Origin: a virus
DNA length: 64,000 nucleotides
Virus record (IMG/VR): IMGVR_UViG_3300050821_006235
Location: 22,078 to 86,077 of that record
Direction: 5' to 3' (one strand)
In this document: piece by piece, positions 1 to 8,511 of the stretch
Layout: each line of letters begins with the position of its first letter
How positions within the stretch are numbered: the stretch's first letter is position 1
Position numbers and translations under genes: made by a program
The notes under the pieces: model-generated
Databases searched by the model: none
What the model was told of the DNA's origin: nothing
Seen by the model: only the letters and a program-made list of their open reading frames with translations

Positions 1-9
1 CGCTCGACC

Positions 10-201
10 GTGACTTACGTTACCCACGGCATCCCCGCTGGCAACAGCGCGGTCCCATCACAGTCCGCCAAGACGCTGATGCACTGCGGCAAGCCGCTCC
101 TCGGCGCCGCAACCCGCTGGTGCGGCACATGCGGCCACGTCGTCCTCGCCGCCGACGTCTCCCACGACTTCGTACCCGTCGCCGCTGGCGGTGCCCGGTG
201 A
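10..201 (+). CDS. small Cys-containing hypothetical protein
   Basis: A 63-residue protein starting at GTG. It has a C-x2-C pair (residues 38-41, in WCGTCGH) and one earlier Cys, so it could bind a metal, but I recognise no family. Its stop overlaps the GTG of the next gene (GTGA junction), which places it first in view of a translationally coupled operon. The operon may begin left of the window. Confidence 0.5.
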   Translation: MTYVTHGIPAGNSAVPSQSAKTLMHCGKPLLGAATRWCGTCGHVVLAADVSHDFVPVAAGGAR

Positions 202-632
202 GCTTCGAGAAGATCACCCTCCACGTCGCGGTCTGCGACAACTGCGGCCCGGACTGGTGGGACGACGGCCAGACCGAAGCGCCACCCTCCTTCAGCAACC
301 CCTTCGAAGCCCGCGCGACCCTCACCAGCGACTTCGAGTGGCGCATCACCCGGCAGATCGACGGCCGGTTCCGCATGCTGTGCGGCCCCTGCGCCGCCCG
401 TGAGGACTGCGACACCTACGGCCACCTGTGGAAGGCCGCAGACATCGACCCCACCGTCCCAAGCCCGCCGCGCGCCGCCCCGATCGAGATGTGCCGCAGG
501 TGCGGGAAGGTCCGCCGTGAGGACACCCCGCCGATCGACCACCCCGAGTCGATGACGGCCCTCCTCGGCGACGAGCAGGAGAACTGGCTCGCCCTGGTGG
601 ACGAGACCCTCTTTCCCAAGGAGGCGGCATGA
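198..632 (+). CDS. hypothetical protein with three Cys pairs
   Basis: 144 residues from the GTG that overlaps the preceding stop. Three Cys clusters (CDNC near residue 13, CGPC-x4-C near 63, CRRC near 100) suggest a small zinc-ribbon protein. It ends in an ATGA overlap with the HNH gene. Cys-pair proteins of this kind are common in actinomycete phages and conjugative elements. Specific function unknown. Confidence 0.6.
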   Translation: MSFEKITLHVAVCDNCGPDWWDDGQTEAPPSFSNPFEARATLTSDFEWRITRQIDGRFRMLCGPCAAREDCDTYGHLWKAADIDPTVPSPPRAAPIEMCRRCGKVRREDTPPIDHPESMTALLGDEQENWLALVDETLFPKEAA

Positions 633-1297
633 CCGCCCGGCAGGGTGGAGTCTGCCTGCACTGCGGCAACACAACCGAACGCCCCATCAGGCGCGGACTC
701 TGCGACAACTGTTACAAACACTCCCGCAAGCCCGAGAACCGGGATGCGTTCGATGCTGCCTACCCGATCATCAAGAAGCCTTCGGCCGCGCCCTCTCGCT
801 TCTTTACAGCCCAAGGACTCGACCTCTCGTCCGCTGATGACAGGTTCAGAAGCCGCTTCTGGGCCAAGACCGATCGGTCGGGCGCGTGCTGGGTCTGGAC
901 CAAGCACTGCACGCCCCAGGGCTACGGACAATTCACAGTGAGCAGGGGCTCCTTCAGAGGCGCCCACTCCGTGAGCTACGCCCTCACTCATGGGATCGTC
1001 CCGGTCGGCATGCACGTCTGCCACACCTGCGACAACCCGCCATGCGTGCGGCCCGATCACCTGTTCCTGGGAACCGCCAAGGACAACTCGGACGACATGT
1101 GGTCTAAGGGGCGTCAGGGAACGCGTCACCCCGGCATTGAGCGAGCCAACGCTCGCCTGACCGACGACGACGTCCGCGCGATCCGGGCCGTGTCGCCCTA
1201 CTTCGGCCGCACAACTGATCTGGCACGCCAGTACGGCGTCTCCGACACCACCATCCGAAAGATCCTCAGGCGCGAGAAGTGGAGGCACGTCGCATGA
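629..1297 (+). CDS. HNH endonuclease with zinc ribbon and C-terminal HTH
   Basis: 222 residues. An N-terminal ribbon (Cys 9, 12, 25, 28) is followed by a WVWTKH segment and an HNH core near residues 127-150 (HVCHTCDNPPCVRPDH), the form found in phage and homing HNH nucleases. The C-terminus (about 190-215) has a helix-turn-helix (LARQYGVSDTTIRKIL), likely for target recognition. The gene overlaps both neighbours by ATGA, so it is built into the operon rather than free-standing. It could be a homing nuclease or serve DNA processing in the element; sequence alone does not decide. Confidence 0.8.
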   Translation: MTARQGGVCLHCGNTTERPIRRGLCDNCYKHSRKPENRDAFDAAYPIIKKPSAAPSRFFTAQGLDLSSADDRFRSRFWAKTDRSGACWVWTKHCTPQGYGQFTVSRGSFRGAHSVSYALTHGIVPVGMHVCHTCDNPPCVRPDHLFLGTAKDNSDDMWSKGRQGTRHPGIERANARLTDDDVRAIRAVSPYFGRTTDLARQYGVSDTTIRKILRREKWRHVA

Positions 1298-1551
1298 GCG
1301 AGCACTGGTCTGAACGGGCCCTTTGCGCCGAGGTTGGCGGTGACCTCTTCTTCCCGGAGAAGGGCGGCTCGACGTTCGAGGCGAAGAAGGTCTGCAAGGC
1401 GTGCGACGTCCGCGAGGAATGCCTTCAGGACGCGCTCGCCCGCGACGACCGCTACGGGATTTACGGCGGCCTTTCCGAGCGGCAGCGGCGGAGGCTCACC
1501 CGTGGGCGGGTGGCCGCAGCCACGAAGACCGGACTGGCGGAGGCGTCATGA
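1294..1551 (+). CDS. WhiB-like iron-sulfur transcription regulator
   Basis: 85 residues. The four family Cys are present: one near the N-terminus (ALCAEVGG), then VCKACDVREEC (C-x2-C-x5-C). These ligate a 4Fe-4S cluster in known Wbl proteins. The G-[IV]-x-G-G turn (GIYGGLSERQRR) and a basic C-terminal stretch follow, as expected for the sigma- and DNA-contacting region. The start is the ATG in the ATGA overlap with the HNH gene. Wbl genes are common on actinophages and conjugative elements, where they modulate host or element transcription. Confidence 0.9.
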   Translation: MSEHWSERALCAEVGGDLFFPEKGGSTFEAKKVCKACDVREECLQDALARDDRYGIYGGLSERQRRRLTRGRVAAATKTGLAEAS

Positions 1552-2774
1552 AGTTCATCTGGCGCACGACCCCCGACACCGGCGTCGTCGCCGCGGTGGC
1601 ACGGCAAACCACCGCCGCAGCCGACCTCGCCAGCATCGACGGCCAGGACCGGCTCGCCGACCCGCGAACCAACCCCGCCGTGCGCGGGCACGCCGACCAG
1701 CTCCGCGACACCCAGCACCGGCGCGCCCTGGACGCCGACCACGAACGGTTGCTGCGCCGGCACCGCGTCGCCGACACCCGCGCCCAGCACGCCGAGCGCG
1801 CTCTCCAGGCACTCCAGGCCGCCCGTGAGGCGTCGTCGGCAGCCCGGTCGGTCCTCGCCCTCGATCAGGGCCGCACCCGGTTCATGGGTGTCGCTCTGAC
1901 CGCGTCCCTGGCGCTGTCGGCAGGGTCCGCGATGGGTGTCGCCGCTCTCGCCGAGCGACTCGGTGCGCCCGGCCAGGTCGGGTACATCGCCGAGGTCGGC
2001 CTGACCGGTCTCACCACCACTGTGATCCTGTACCGGTCGCATCTCGCCCAGCACGGCGGACGTCTGACCGGCTGGAAGGCGTGCGTTCTGTGGCTGCTCA
2101 TGGTCGGCCCGCTGGTCTCTTCGATGGTCGCGAACGCGTTCGGGACGGGGCCGGTCGGGGTGGCCTGCTCGGTGGGTGCGGCGGCGTTCTCGCTCCTGTC
2201 GTACGTGATCGCCGACGCGAGCGCGGAAGCGCTCCGGGTTCAGGCGGCGCTGGTGTCGGGAGCGGACGAACTGGAGCTGCGTGAGATCGCGACCGGCGAC
2301 GAGTTGTTCACCGCGCGGGCCGAACTGGGCATCGAACCGAACCTCGTTCAGTCCGGTCTGTCGGACCGGTCCGCCGAGGCGGTCCAGGCCGGTCCGGAAA
2401 TCCAGACCGAGACCGGACTCCCGGACCGGTCTGCGGACCCGGACCGCGAGCCGGTCCCGGACCGGTCCGAGACGGCGGAACCAGGCCGCAATGGGGACCG
2501 GACCGAGACCGGACCGAAGACCCGGACCCAGACCGCCAAGAAGACCGCACCGAAGAAGCAGACCCGGACCGGACCCAAGACCCGGACCGACGTGCTCCTC
2601 GTCAGGGCCCGTGCCCTCGACGAGGCCCACCTCGAAGACACCGGCCGGCACATCTCCGCGGACAACCTGCGGGCCAAGCTCCACATCGGCAAGACGGCCG
2701 CCCTGGAGCTGGTCCGGCAGGTCCGCTTCACGCCGATCGACGACGAAACGACCGCCGAGGAGGCGACCGGATGA
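1548..2774 (+). CDS. DUF2637-type membrane protein with C-terminal HTH
   Basis: 408 residues. A hydrophilic helical N-terminus (1-100) precedes four or so hydrophobic segments (about 105-215: MGVALTASLALSAGSAMGVA and following), a DUF2637/SpdB-like membrane region. A long Asp/Arg/Pro/Thr-rich linker (260-345) with repeated PDRS and GPKTRT pieces follows. The C-terminus (about 345-400) looks like a helix-turn-helix (ISADNLRAKLHIGKTAALEL). In conjugative actinomycete plasmids, DUF2637 proteins accompany TraB and Spd spread proteins. The same context here supports a role in DNA transfer or spread, but that is inferred. Confidence 0.75.
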   Translation: MKFIWRTTPDTGVVAAVARQTTAAADLASIDGQDRLADPRTNPAVRGHADQLRDTQHRRALDADHERLLRRHRVADTRAQHAERALQALQAAREASSAARSVLALDQGRTRFMGVALTASLALSAGSAMGVAALAERLGAPGQVGYIAEVGLTGLTTTVILYRSHLAQHGGRLTGWKACVLWLLMVGPLVSSMVANAFGTGPVGVACSVGAAAFSLLSYVIADASAEALRVQAALVSGADELELREIATGDELFTARAELGIEPNLVQSGLSDRSAEAVQAGPEIQTETGLPDRSADPDREPVPDRSETAEPGRNGDRTETGPKTRTQTAKKTAPKKQTRTGPKTRTDVLLVRARALDEAHLEDTGRHISADNLRAKLHIGKTAALELVRQVRFTPIDDETTAEEATG

Positions 2775-3007
2775 CCACCACCGAGACCACCACGTCGGGC
2801 GCGGCCAACACCGCACCCGGCAGCGCGAGGACCGGACGGTCCTGGAAGGTCCCCGCAATGCTCGGCTTCGCCGCCGCATGGTTGCTGGCGTTCGCCGGTC
2901 GCCTGGCCGATGCCCCGCCGATCGTCGGCTGGGTGGTCATCGGCCTGGCCGTGGCTGCGCTGGTCGCGGTCCGGGCGGTTGCCGCACGTCGCAGAGGTGC
3001 GAAGTGA
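2771..3007 (+). CDS. small membrane protein
   Basis: 78 residues with a Thr/Ser-rich N-terminus and two hydrophobic segments (MLGFAAAWLLAFAG and VGWVVIGLAVAALVAV) ending in a basic tail. ATGA overlap with the DUF2637 gene and GTGA overlap with the next gene. Its position suggests a Spd-like spread or transfer component; no family recognised. Confidence 0.65.
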   Translation: MTTTETTTSGAANTAPGSARTGRSWKVPAMLGFAAAWLLAFAGRLADAPPIVGWVVIGLAVAALVAVRAVAARRRGAK

Positions 3008-3231
3008 GCGCCGCCGCCGAGCAGCACGCCAAACGGGAGCGCCACACCCTGAGCAGGGCGCGGAAGGCCCGCACGCCGTTGCAGAAGACCGCGCCGTGGT
3101 TCGACGCGTGGCGGCGCCGGGTCTCCGAACTGCCACCGGAGGCGGCGGACGCGGAAGCGGTCGCATTGACCGCGCATCTGAAGGCAGCCATCGAGCGGCT
3201 CAAGCCACAAGACGGGGGTGACGGATCGTGA
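3004..3231 (+). CDS. small basic hypothetical protein
   Basis: 75 residues from GTG in a GTGA overlap. Charged and helical (residues 1-45 Arg/Lys-rich), no Cys, no membrane segment. It lies between membrane-protein genes in the transfer-type operon. Function unknown. Confidence 0.6.
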   Translation: MSAAAEQHAKRERHTLSRARKARTPLQKTAPWFDAWRRRVSELPPEAADAEAVALTAHLKAAIERLKPQDGGDGS

Positions 3232-3710
3232 CCGGTACGGCCGAAATGAATGGGCAATCGGGCAAAGGCATCGACCCGGTGCCCTTCGAGGATGCGGCCC
3301 ATCGCGACGCAGGCGCGCGCGCGGGCGACGCGCGCGCACGAGACGAGCAGATCGTAACAGACGGCGACGACGAACCGCCGCCACCCGCCGACCTGTTCGA
3401 CGTCGAAGCGCTCATCAACCTGTGGGCGGACCAGGCCAAAGCCACCTCCGCCCGCATCTGGGCATGGTTCAGCGGCGACCGCGGAGTAGGCCGGGAGCAC
3501 CCCGGCTCGCCCGTGGACCTCTTCACCTACTGGTGGCGTGCACCCATGGCCGGCAGCTCGCAGGCATTGCGGTGGGTGCAGCGCATTGACGCGCTGATGG
3601 TCGCCGCCCCGGGTGTCGCTGGTTTCACCGCGTTCCGCTGGCTGTGGGAGCGCCCCCTACGCCGCTACCTGTTCATCCTGCTCGCGTTCATCACCTGGAG
3701 GTACTCGTGA
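3228..3710 (+). CDS. hypothetical transfer-operon protein
   Basis: 160 residues starting at GTG. The N-terminus is acidic and polar with an Ala/Arg run, the middle is Trp-rich (LWADQAKATSARIWAWF), and the C-terminus has one or two hydrophobic segments ending LRRYLFILLAFITWRYS. It overlaps both neighbours, so it is co-translated with the membrane set. Probably a peripheral or monotopic membrane protein; family unknown. Confidence 0.6.
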   Translation: MTGTAEMNGQSGKGIDPVPFEDAAHRDAGARAGDARARDEQIVTDGDDEPPPPADLFDVEALINLWADQAKATSARIWAWFSGDRGVGREHPGSPVDLFTYWWRAPMAGSSQALRWVQRIDALMVAAPGVAGFTAFRWLWERPLRRYLFILLAFITWRYS

Positions 3711-4168
3711 CCACGTTGGCCGCCCCGTACAGCGTGGGTGTCCCGCAGCATTACACCGCCATCTCGATCTCAGCGGCCGTGGTCGCCCTGGTGCTGGTGC
3801 TGCTGCTCCAGTGGCGTCCGCTGGGCCGGTTGAGCTTCCTCGTCCCGTACCTGTGCATAGTCGCCGGGCTCGGTTTCGCCGCCGCGTTCCTGCGGTCGTG
3901 GGCGCACAGCTTGGCCGGGCTGGGCCGTACGACGATCCCGTACGTCGGTGTGGCGGTGCCGATCGTCGTTGCCGTGGTCCTGCTGTTCATCGTCCTGTAC
4001 GACCTGTGGCCGGGTCATCCGACGAACCGGACGACGGCTCTGGCGGCGACGTTGCTGCCCGCGTTCGGCCCGGAGATCGGCGGGTTCATCGGCTACGCCC
4101 TGGCTACCGCCCTGTCGTGGCTGGCGGTCACCGGGGCTGCCCTCATCGCCACAACGTTCGGAGTCTGA
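3707..4168 (+). CDS. four-helix membrane protein
   Basis: 153 residues with four clear hydrophobic segments (AAVVALVLVLLLQW; FLVPYLCIVAGLGFAAAF; VGVAVPIVVAVVLLFIVLY; IGYALATALSWLAVTGAAL). Starts at the GTG overlapping the previous stop. Its size and place two genes before a TraB-type translocase resemble Spd-type membrane proteins of Streptomyces conjugative plasmids. That assignment is by context only. Confidence 0.65.
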   Translation: MTTLAAPYSVGVPQHYTAISISAAVVALVLVLLLQWRPLGRLSFLVPYLCIVAGLGFAAAFLRSWAHSLAGLGRTTIPYVGVAVPIVVAVVLLFIVLYDLWPGHPTNRTTALAATLLPAFGPEIGGFIGYALATALSWLAVTGAALIATTFGV

Positions 4169-4170
4169 CC

Positions 4171-5013
4171 ATGGAACTGCTGACCTTGTGCTTCGTCCTG
4201 GCGTGGACGATGCGGCACTGGTGGGACGGCCGCAAGAACGACTACCGGTCCCCGGACGGCGACTACCGGCAGCGGGTGCGGGGTGCTTCCCAGCGGCACG
4301 CCGGGCAGCGGTTCGCCGCCGGTTGGGGCCTGTACCAGCTCCGCCACGGGTGGGGGCCGATGGCCGCCGACGTCCGTGACGGGTGGGACGGCGCCCATGC
4401 GGCGGCCGACCGGTGGCGAGGAGGCGAAGCCGACCGGCCGACCATCCGCGACGCGTGGCGGGGCGGGTGGGGCGGCGCCGCACGGCCTGAACCGGCCATC
4501 CCACAGCGTCCCGGCTCGCCCGGCCCCGCACCCGCACCCGCACCGATTCCCGTGCCGACCGCGCCCAACGTCCCGGTCAACCCGACCAGGACCACACCCG
4601 ACACCACAACCGGAGGAACCATGGCTGAAACCGCGACCGGCGAAGTCAACATCGGCGTCTACCGCCTGCACCTGCGTGTCGTCATCCGTGACGCCACACA
4701 GAGGATGGAAGACGCCGCCCGTCGTATCGCCGATGCCGACGCGGCGATCACCGCGCGGGGCGCCACCCACGACAGCCTGTCGGGCGCCGGGCTCGGCCCG
4801 CAGACCACCGGCGGTATGGCCGCCCTCATGGAGTACGCGCTCGAAGAGAGACGCGAGGCCGGGCAGGCGCAGGCGCGAGCCGAGGCGGAGCGGGCCACCG
4901 CCGAGGCCGAACTCGCCAACCTCGACGCCCAGGGCCACACCACCATCGAGGAAGCCGTCGGCGCGGCGTCCGCACCGGTGGCGACCGACACCACCTTCTA
5001 CCAGCGGGTCTGA
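4171..5013 (+). CDS. hypothetical protein, Trp-rich N-terminus and coiled-coil C-terminus
   Basis: 280 residues. N-terminal hydrophobic segment (MELLTLCFVLAWTM), then a Trp/Arg/Gly-rich region to about 110, a Pro/Ala linker (PGPAPAPAPIPVP, about 115-145), and a helical C-terminus (about 150-280) with an Ala/Glu-rich coiled coil. An internal in-frame ATG after GGAGGAACC at 4621 could start a second, 130-residue product. This is the last gene before a strong hairpin. Confidence 0.6.
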   Translation: MELLTLCFVLAWTMRHWWDGRKNDYRSPDGDYRQRVRGASQRHAGQRFAAGWGLYQLRHGWGPMAADVRDGWDGAHAAADRWRGGEADRPTIRDAWRGGWGGAARPEPAIPQRPGSPGPAPAPAPIPVPTAPNVPVNPTRTTPDTTTGGTMAETATGEVNIGVYRLHLRVVIRDATQRMEDAARRIADADAAITARGATHDSLSGAGLGPQTTGGMAALMEYALEERREAGQAQARAEAERATAEAELANLDAQGHTTIEEAVGAASAPVATDTTFYQRV

Positions 5014-5020
5014 TCGCAAC

Positions 5021-5053
5021 GGCAGGTGCCCGGAAACGGTCCGGGCACCTGCC
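5021..5053 (+). terminator. perfect 13-bp hairpin between membrane operon and translocase gene
   Basis: GGCAGGTGCCCGG at 5021-5033 is perfectly complemented by 5041-5053 across a 7-base loop. There is no T-run, so it may be a factor-dependent terminator, an attenuator or an mRNA-stability element. It lies 8 bases after the upstream stop. The translocase SD (GGAGGGGAG) follows directly. Confidence 0.6.
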
Positions 5054-5065
5054 CATGGAGGGGAG

Positions 5066-6997
5066 ATGAGCATGCAGCAGGCCGAGCAGGTACGGGCCGA
5101 ACTGCCGCGCACCCTTGCCCCGCCCATCGCGAGGTCGGCGAGGTCATCGAGGACGGCGAAGGCGGCGGGTCGTCACGGGTGGCGGCTCCGTAAGCAGATC
5201 TCCCCGCTCGCCGCCATGGTGGGTGTGTGGGTGGCCGGGTGCGTGCTCCGCTGGACGGGCCTGTCCTGGTGGATGGCACTCGCCGCTGGTGCCGCATGCA
5301 CCGCTCTGGGCGCGGCGGCGTCGGTGTGGCGGCTGAACCGGAAGATCGAGCGCGTCTACGCCGCGGCCGTGCTGATCGCCATCACCCTATGGGCGACCGC
5401 CGCAACCCGGTACGGGATCGGCCGGCCGATGCCCGCACTGCTCGCCGGTGGTGGGGGACTGCTGGCGTTGCCGTGGTGGTGGCATCACCGGCTGCGCGGC
5501 TCCGGCAAACACGACCCGGAGGTGCTGCCCGAGGACGCGGAGGAGGACCCGCGCATCGGCCAGTGGGCTGCCACCGTCGCACGTCCGGGCGGCCCGCTGA
5601 CCGATTCCCGCCTGGTCGAGTGTGAGGACATCCGCGGCGGGTGGGCCGGAACCATCGAGATGCTGCGCGGCAACACCGCCCGCGCCGTGATGGCCACCGC
5701 CGACATCGGCGCCGCGTTGAAGCTCAAGGCGGGGAGCATCGTCATCGAGCCGCCGCCCGAAGGCGAGTTGCACCTGGCGAAGATCCTGGTGCTGCCCGAC
5801 AACCCGCTCGCGAGGCGTGTGGACTGGACCGGCCCCACCATCGACGTTGAGTCCGGGGTGTCGGTGCTCGGCTGGTACGCGGACGGGGAACCGGTCCACT
5901 ACAGGCATTACCGGCCCGGCTCCGGCCCGATCCATGACCTGATTTCCGGGTGCACCGACTCGGGCAAGTCCCGCACCGTTGACCAGCTCCTCGCGGAGGA
6001 ACGCCAGTCCGGTGTGATCGTGTCGCACGTGATCGACCCGCAGGGCGGCCAGTCCCTGCCGGACTGGCAGGACAACGTCGATAGGTACGCCCGCAGCATC
6101 CAGGAGGCGGTCTTTCTGCTGATGCAGGCACGGGACCGCATGTACGCCCGCAACGCCTTCCTGGCGTCCGTGAAGTGGGTCGACGACAAGGGTCGCGGCC
6201 GGGTCGGCATCGGCCAGTTCACACCGTGCGACCCGCGCCACGGCCTGCCGATGCTGTCCATCACCATCGACGAAGCGCAGACCGTCCTCGCCGACGTGGC
6301 GTGCAAGGTGCTGGTCGAGGAGATGATCGGCATGTCCCGCAAGTGCGGGATCAAGTTCCGGCTCATCACCCAGGTCCCGCTGTTGCCGTCCCTCGGCAAC
6401 TCCATGGTGATCCGGGACGCGGTCGCGGCCGGGAACGTCATCGTGCTCAGAACGGCGAACAGGCTCACCGGGCAGGTCGCCCTGAACGGGACGCTCCCGG
6501 TGGACCCGTGCAGCCTGCCGAAGCAGTGGCCCGACGGATCCACCACCTCCGGGCTCGGATTCGTGTCCGCGCCGGGCGCCGACCGTGCGGCGACGATGCG
6601 CGTCGGGTACGTCGAGGACGTCTTCCACTGGGCGACCACCGGCGACCCGGCCGTCTTGGAGCCGTACACCGGGCCGCCAGCCCAGGGCGGCGACGGAGCG
6701 TCCCAGGAGACGCCACAGCCCACCGCCGTCCCCGACGACCCCGACCAGCAGCGGATCGGCGAAGACACCGTCCTGGCCTACCTCGCCGCGCACGCCGGCC
6801 AGGACATCGCCCGCGGCGAGATGTTCAACACCATTCAGGAGACCGTCGCGCCCGTACCCGCGTTGCGGACCCTGACCAAGGCCCTCACCGACCTCTCCGC
6901 ACCCGACGTCCGGCTGATCGAGCGGACCGGGCGCGGCATGTACAGGATCACCGACGCCGGCAGAGCAGAGCTGGAACGGCGCGGCGTCGCAGCCTGA
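5066..6997 (+). CDS. FtsK/SpoIIIE-type DNA translocase, TraB-like
   Basis: 643 residues from the ATG after a GGAGGGGAG ribosome site. Two or more N-terminal membrane segments (about 45-135: AAMVGVWVAGCVL, WWMALAAGAACTALGAAA, MPALLAGGGGLLALPWWW) precede the motor. Walker A is GCTDSGKS (about 294-301) and Walker B is LSITIDEAQ (about 397-405). The C-terminus (about 560-640) resembles a winged-helix DNA-reading domain, like FtsK gamma. In AICEs and Streptomyces plasmids a single TraB-type hexameric motor moves double-stranded DNA between hyphae. Gene order (DUF2637, small membrane proteins, motor) fits that role. A cell-division FtsK is unlikely because the protein is short and lacks a four-helix membrane domain. 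Confidence 0.85.
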   Translation: MSMQQAEQVRAELPRTLAPPIARSARSSRTAKAAGRHGWRLRKQISPLAAMVGVWVAGCVLRWTGLSWWMALAAGAACTALGAAASVWRLNRKIERVYAAAVLIAITLWATAATRYGIGRPMPALLAGGGGLLALPWWWHHRLRGSGKHDPEVLPEDAEEDPRIGQWAATVARPGGPLTDSRLVECEDIRGGWAGTIEMLRGNTARAVMATADIGAALKLKAGSIVIEPPPEGELHLAKILVLPDNPLARRVDWTGPTIDVESGVSVLGWYADGEPVHYRHYRPGSGPIHDLISGCTDSGKSRTVDQLLAEERQSGVIVSHVIDPQGGQSLPDWQDNVDRYARSIQEAVFLLMQARDRMYARNAFLASVKWVDDKGRGRVGIGQFTPCDPRHGLPMLSITIDEAQTVLADVACKVLVEEMIGMSRKCGIKFRLITQVPLLPSLGNSMVIRDAVAAGNVIVLRTANRLTGQVALNGTLPVDPCSLPKQWPDGSTTSGLGFVSAPGADRAATMRVGYVEDVFHWATTGDPAVLEPYTGPPAQGGDGASQETPQPTAVPDDPDQQRIGEDTVLAYLAAHAGQDIARGEMFNTIQETVAPVPALRTLTKALTDLSAPDVRLIERTGRGMYRITDAGRAELERRGVAA

Positions 6998-7024
6998 CCC
7001 ACCACTACGAAAAGGACGGCCGTC

Positions 7025-7342
7025 ATGAACGAGATCGCCTACTCCACGAGCACCCCCGAGCCCGCACCCGCCGATGACCGGAAAGGCTGGGACGCCATGG
7101 ACCGGATGGCCCTGTGGACCTTCACCGCCGCCGACCAGCAGACGTTCAGCGACGTCGTACGGCGCCTCCCGGCCGGGATCCACTTCCGGGTGATCCGGTT
7201 CGCGTTGCAGGAACTCGTGGACGGCGGGCTCGTGACCCGCATGAGCGAGGTGGGTCCGTGGCAGATCACCGCTGAGGGTGCGTCTCTTCTCGCCGAGCGG
7301 CTGGCCGCCCAGAAGGCCGCCGCGATCCGTCAGGCGGCCTGA
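7025..7342 (+). CDS. winged-helix-like protein
   Basis: 105 residues, ATG after AAAGGAC. Residues 30-95 read as a small winged helix (HFRVIRFALQELVDGGLVTR followed by WQITAEGASLLAERL), similar in style to the C-terminus of the preceding translocase. Could be an accessory DNA-binding protein for transfer or a local regulator. Confidence 0.55.
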   Translation: MNEIAYSTSTPEPAPADDRKGWDAMDRMALWTFTAADQQTFSDVVRRLPAGIHFRVIRFALQELVDGGLVTRMSEVGPWQITAEGASLLAERLAAQKAAAIRQAA

Positions 7343-7344
7343 CC

Positions 7345-7644
7345 ATGGCGACCGAGCCCGCCGGATTCCGTCTGATGCACATGGACAAGCCGGCACATAA
7401 CTGGGGTGAACTGCGAGGCGTGTTCCCGACGCTTCAAGAGGCGATGGACGCCGCAGGCCACCCCGACCCGACCCACTGGGTGACGGCCACCGGAGCACCC
7501 GATCGGCTGTTCATCGACTGGATCCACTATGCCGACGACATCGAGGACCTCTACGGCATCATGCCGTGGTCGATCCACGCGCCTGGTGTCGCCGACCACT
7601 ACACAGACCTGCTCACCGCTGACGTCGTCGCCGAAAGGAATTGA
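7345..7644 (+). CDS. hypothetical protein
   Basis: 99 residues starting two bases after the preceding stop. Soluble and rich in aromatic and His residues (MHMDKPAHNWGELRGVFPTL; FIDWIHYADDIEDLYG). No motif recognised. Confidence 0.55.
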   Translation: MATEPAGFRLMHMDKPAHNWGELRGVFPTLQEAMDAAGHPDPTHWVTATGAPDRLFIDWIHYADDIEDLYGIMPWSIHAPGVADHYTDLLTADVVAERN

Positions 7645-7646
7645 CT

Positions 7647-7883
7647 ATGCCCGACATCCCCGCCCTCGCTCGGTACGTCACGGTCGGCCGGGCGGCTGTA
7701 GAGGTCACAGCCGACGGTCCGGCCGTGACAGGGACGTGCGGCGGCTGTGGTGGCCTCAAGACCGCCCGCCTCCGCAGCGGGCCACCGCCGGGCGCATGGG
7801 ACGGCTTGGTCGCCACTCTCACGCTTTGGGCTCAGGCGCACGCTGAGGCGTGTCGTATCGCGCTTATGCCGGGCGGGGTCTGA
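7647..7883 (+). CDS. small Cys-pair protein
   Basis: 78 residues from ATG at 7647, chosen over the TTG at 7641 because GAAAGGAA lies 7 bases upstream. CGGCGG (C-x2-C) at about residue 31 and a lone C-terminal Cys could bind metal. A short beta-rich start (VTVGRAAVEVTADGPAVTG) precedes it. Confidence 0.55.
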   Translation: MPDIPALARYVTVGRAAVEVTADGPAVTGTCGGCGGLKTARLRSGPPPGAWDGLVATLTLWAQAHAEACRIALMPGGV

Positions 7884-7884
7884 C

Positions 7885-8163
7885 GTGGTCATGTTCCGGC
7901 GTCCCCGGCAGGAGTCCACTCTGCCGCCCGAGCCCGACCTGAGCCCGCCCGCCGACACGGTCGTCATGCGGTTCCTCACTCGGGGCGGCGCGACCGTTGT
8001 CGTCGTCGAGCGCGAGAGGCCGAAGTACGGGGAGCGTTTCGGTTGGGTGTGCCTCGGCTGCGAGACGATCGGGCCGTCCGCCGAGGAGGTCGCCGGGTAC
8101 GTCCGCGACCGCGCCAACCGGCATGCGGGCGAGTGCCGCGCAATGCCGCAGCCGGTGGCCTGA
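7885..8163 (+). CDS. hypothetical protein with single C-x2-C
   Basis: 92 residues starting GTG GTC ATG. A central beta-rich part (MRFLTRGGATVVVVERER) is followed by WVCLGCE and a His/Cys near the end (ANRHAGECRAM), together a plausible C2HC zinc site. One base separates it from the previous stop. No family recognised. Confidence 0.55.
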   Translation: MVMFRRPRQESTLPPEPDLSPPADTVVMRFLTRGGATVVVVERERPKYGERFGWVCLGCETIGPSAEEVAGYVRDRANRHAGECRAMPQPVA

Positions 8164-8164
8164 C

Positions 8165-8368
8165 GTGGCGGCCCGCGATGTGGACCGCTACCCGCAGGTG
8201 CTCGACACCAGCACCGATGTGTGGCACCGGCGGCCGGACACCGATGGCGGGGGCGGCCCCAGCTACCCGACGGTGTGCGGCCGGACCGTCACCACACACA
8301 CGGTGGACGAGCCGGAAGGCGTGCCGGAAGGGTGGCAGACCCGCTGCCGGGAAGGGTGCTTCGCTTGA
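8165..8368 (+). CDS. hypothetical small protein
   Basis: 67 residues from GTG at 8165. Contains WHRRPDTDGGGG and three Cys (TVCGRT, TRCREGC) that could bind a metal. It overlaps the TTG start of the next gene. Confidence 0.5.
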   Translation: MAARDVDRYPQVLDTSTDVWHRRPDTDGGGGPSYPTVCGRTVTTHTVDEPEGVPEGWQTRCREGCFA

Positions 8369-8511
8369 CCACCCGGCAAGCCCTGTGGGCTGTCCTGGTC
8401 GCCGTGTTCGGGTACGGCCTGTGGGCTGTGGCCGGATGGCTTCAAGGGCTCACTGTGGCGGCTCTGGTCGCGATACTGGGCTACATGGTGGAGCGGGGGA
8501 GGACCCAGTGA
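8365..8511 (+). CDS. small membrane protein, TTG start
   Basis: 48 residues starting at TTG (TTGA overlap with the upstream stop). Two closely spaced hydrophobic segments (ALWAVLVAVFGYGLWAVAGW and LTVAALVAILGYMV) with a basic end. No upstream ATG or GTG is in frame after the previous stop, which favours TTG. Confidence 0.5.
   Translation: MTTRQALWAVLVAVFGYGLWAVAGWLQGLTVAALVAILGYMVERGRTQ

Noticed and set aside
629-1297. Gene-end duplication around the first HNH gene, as seen at 27 kb
   Set aside because: The flanking genes overlap it by 4 bases on both sides, and no similarity between flanking sequences was found.
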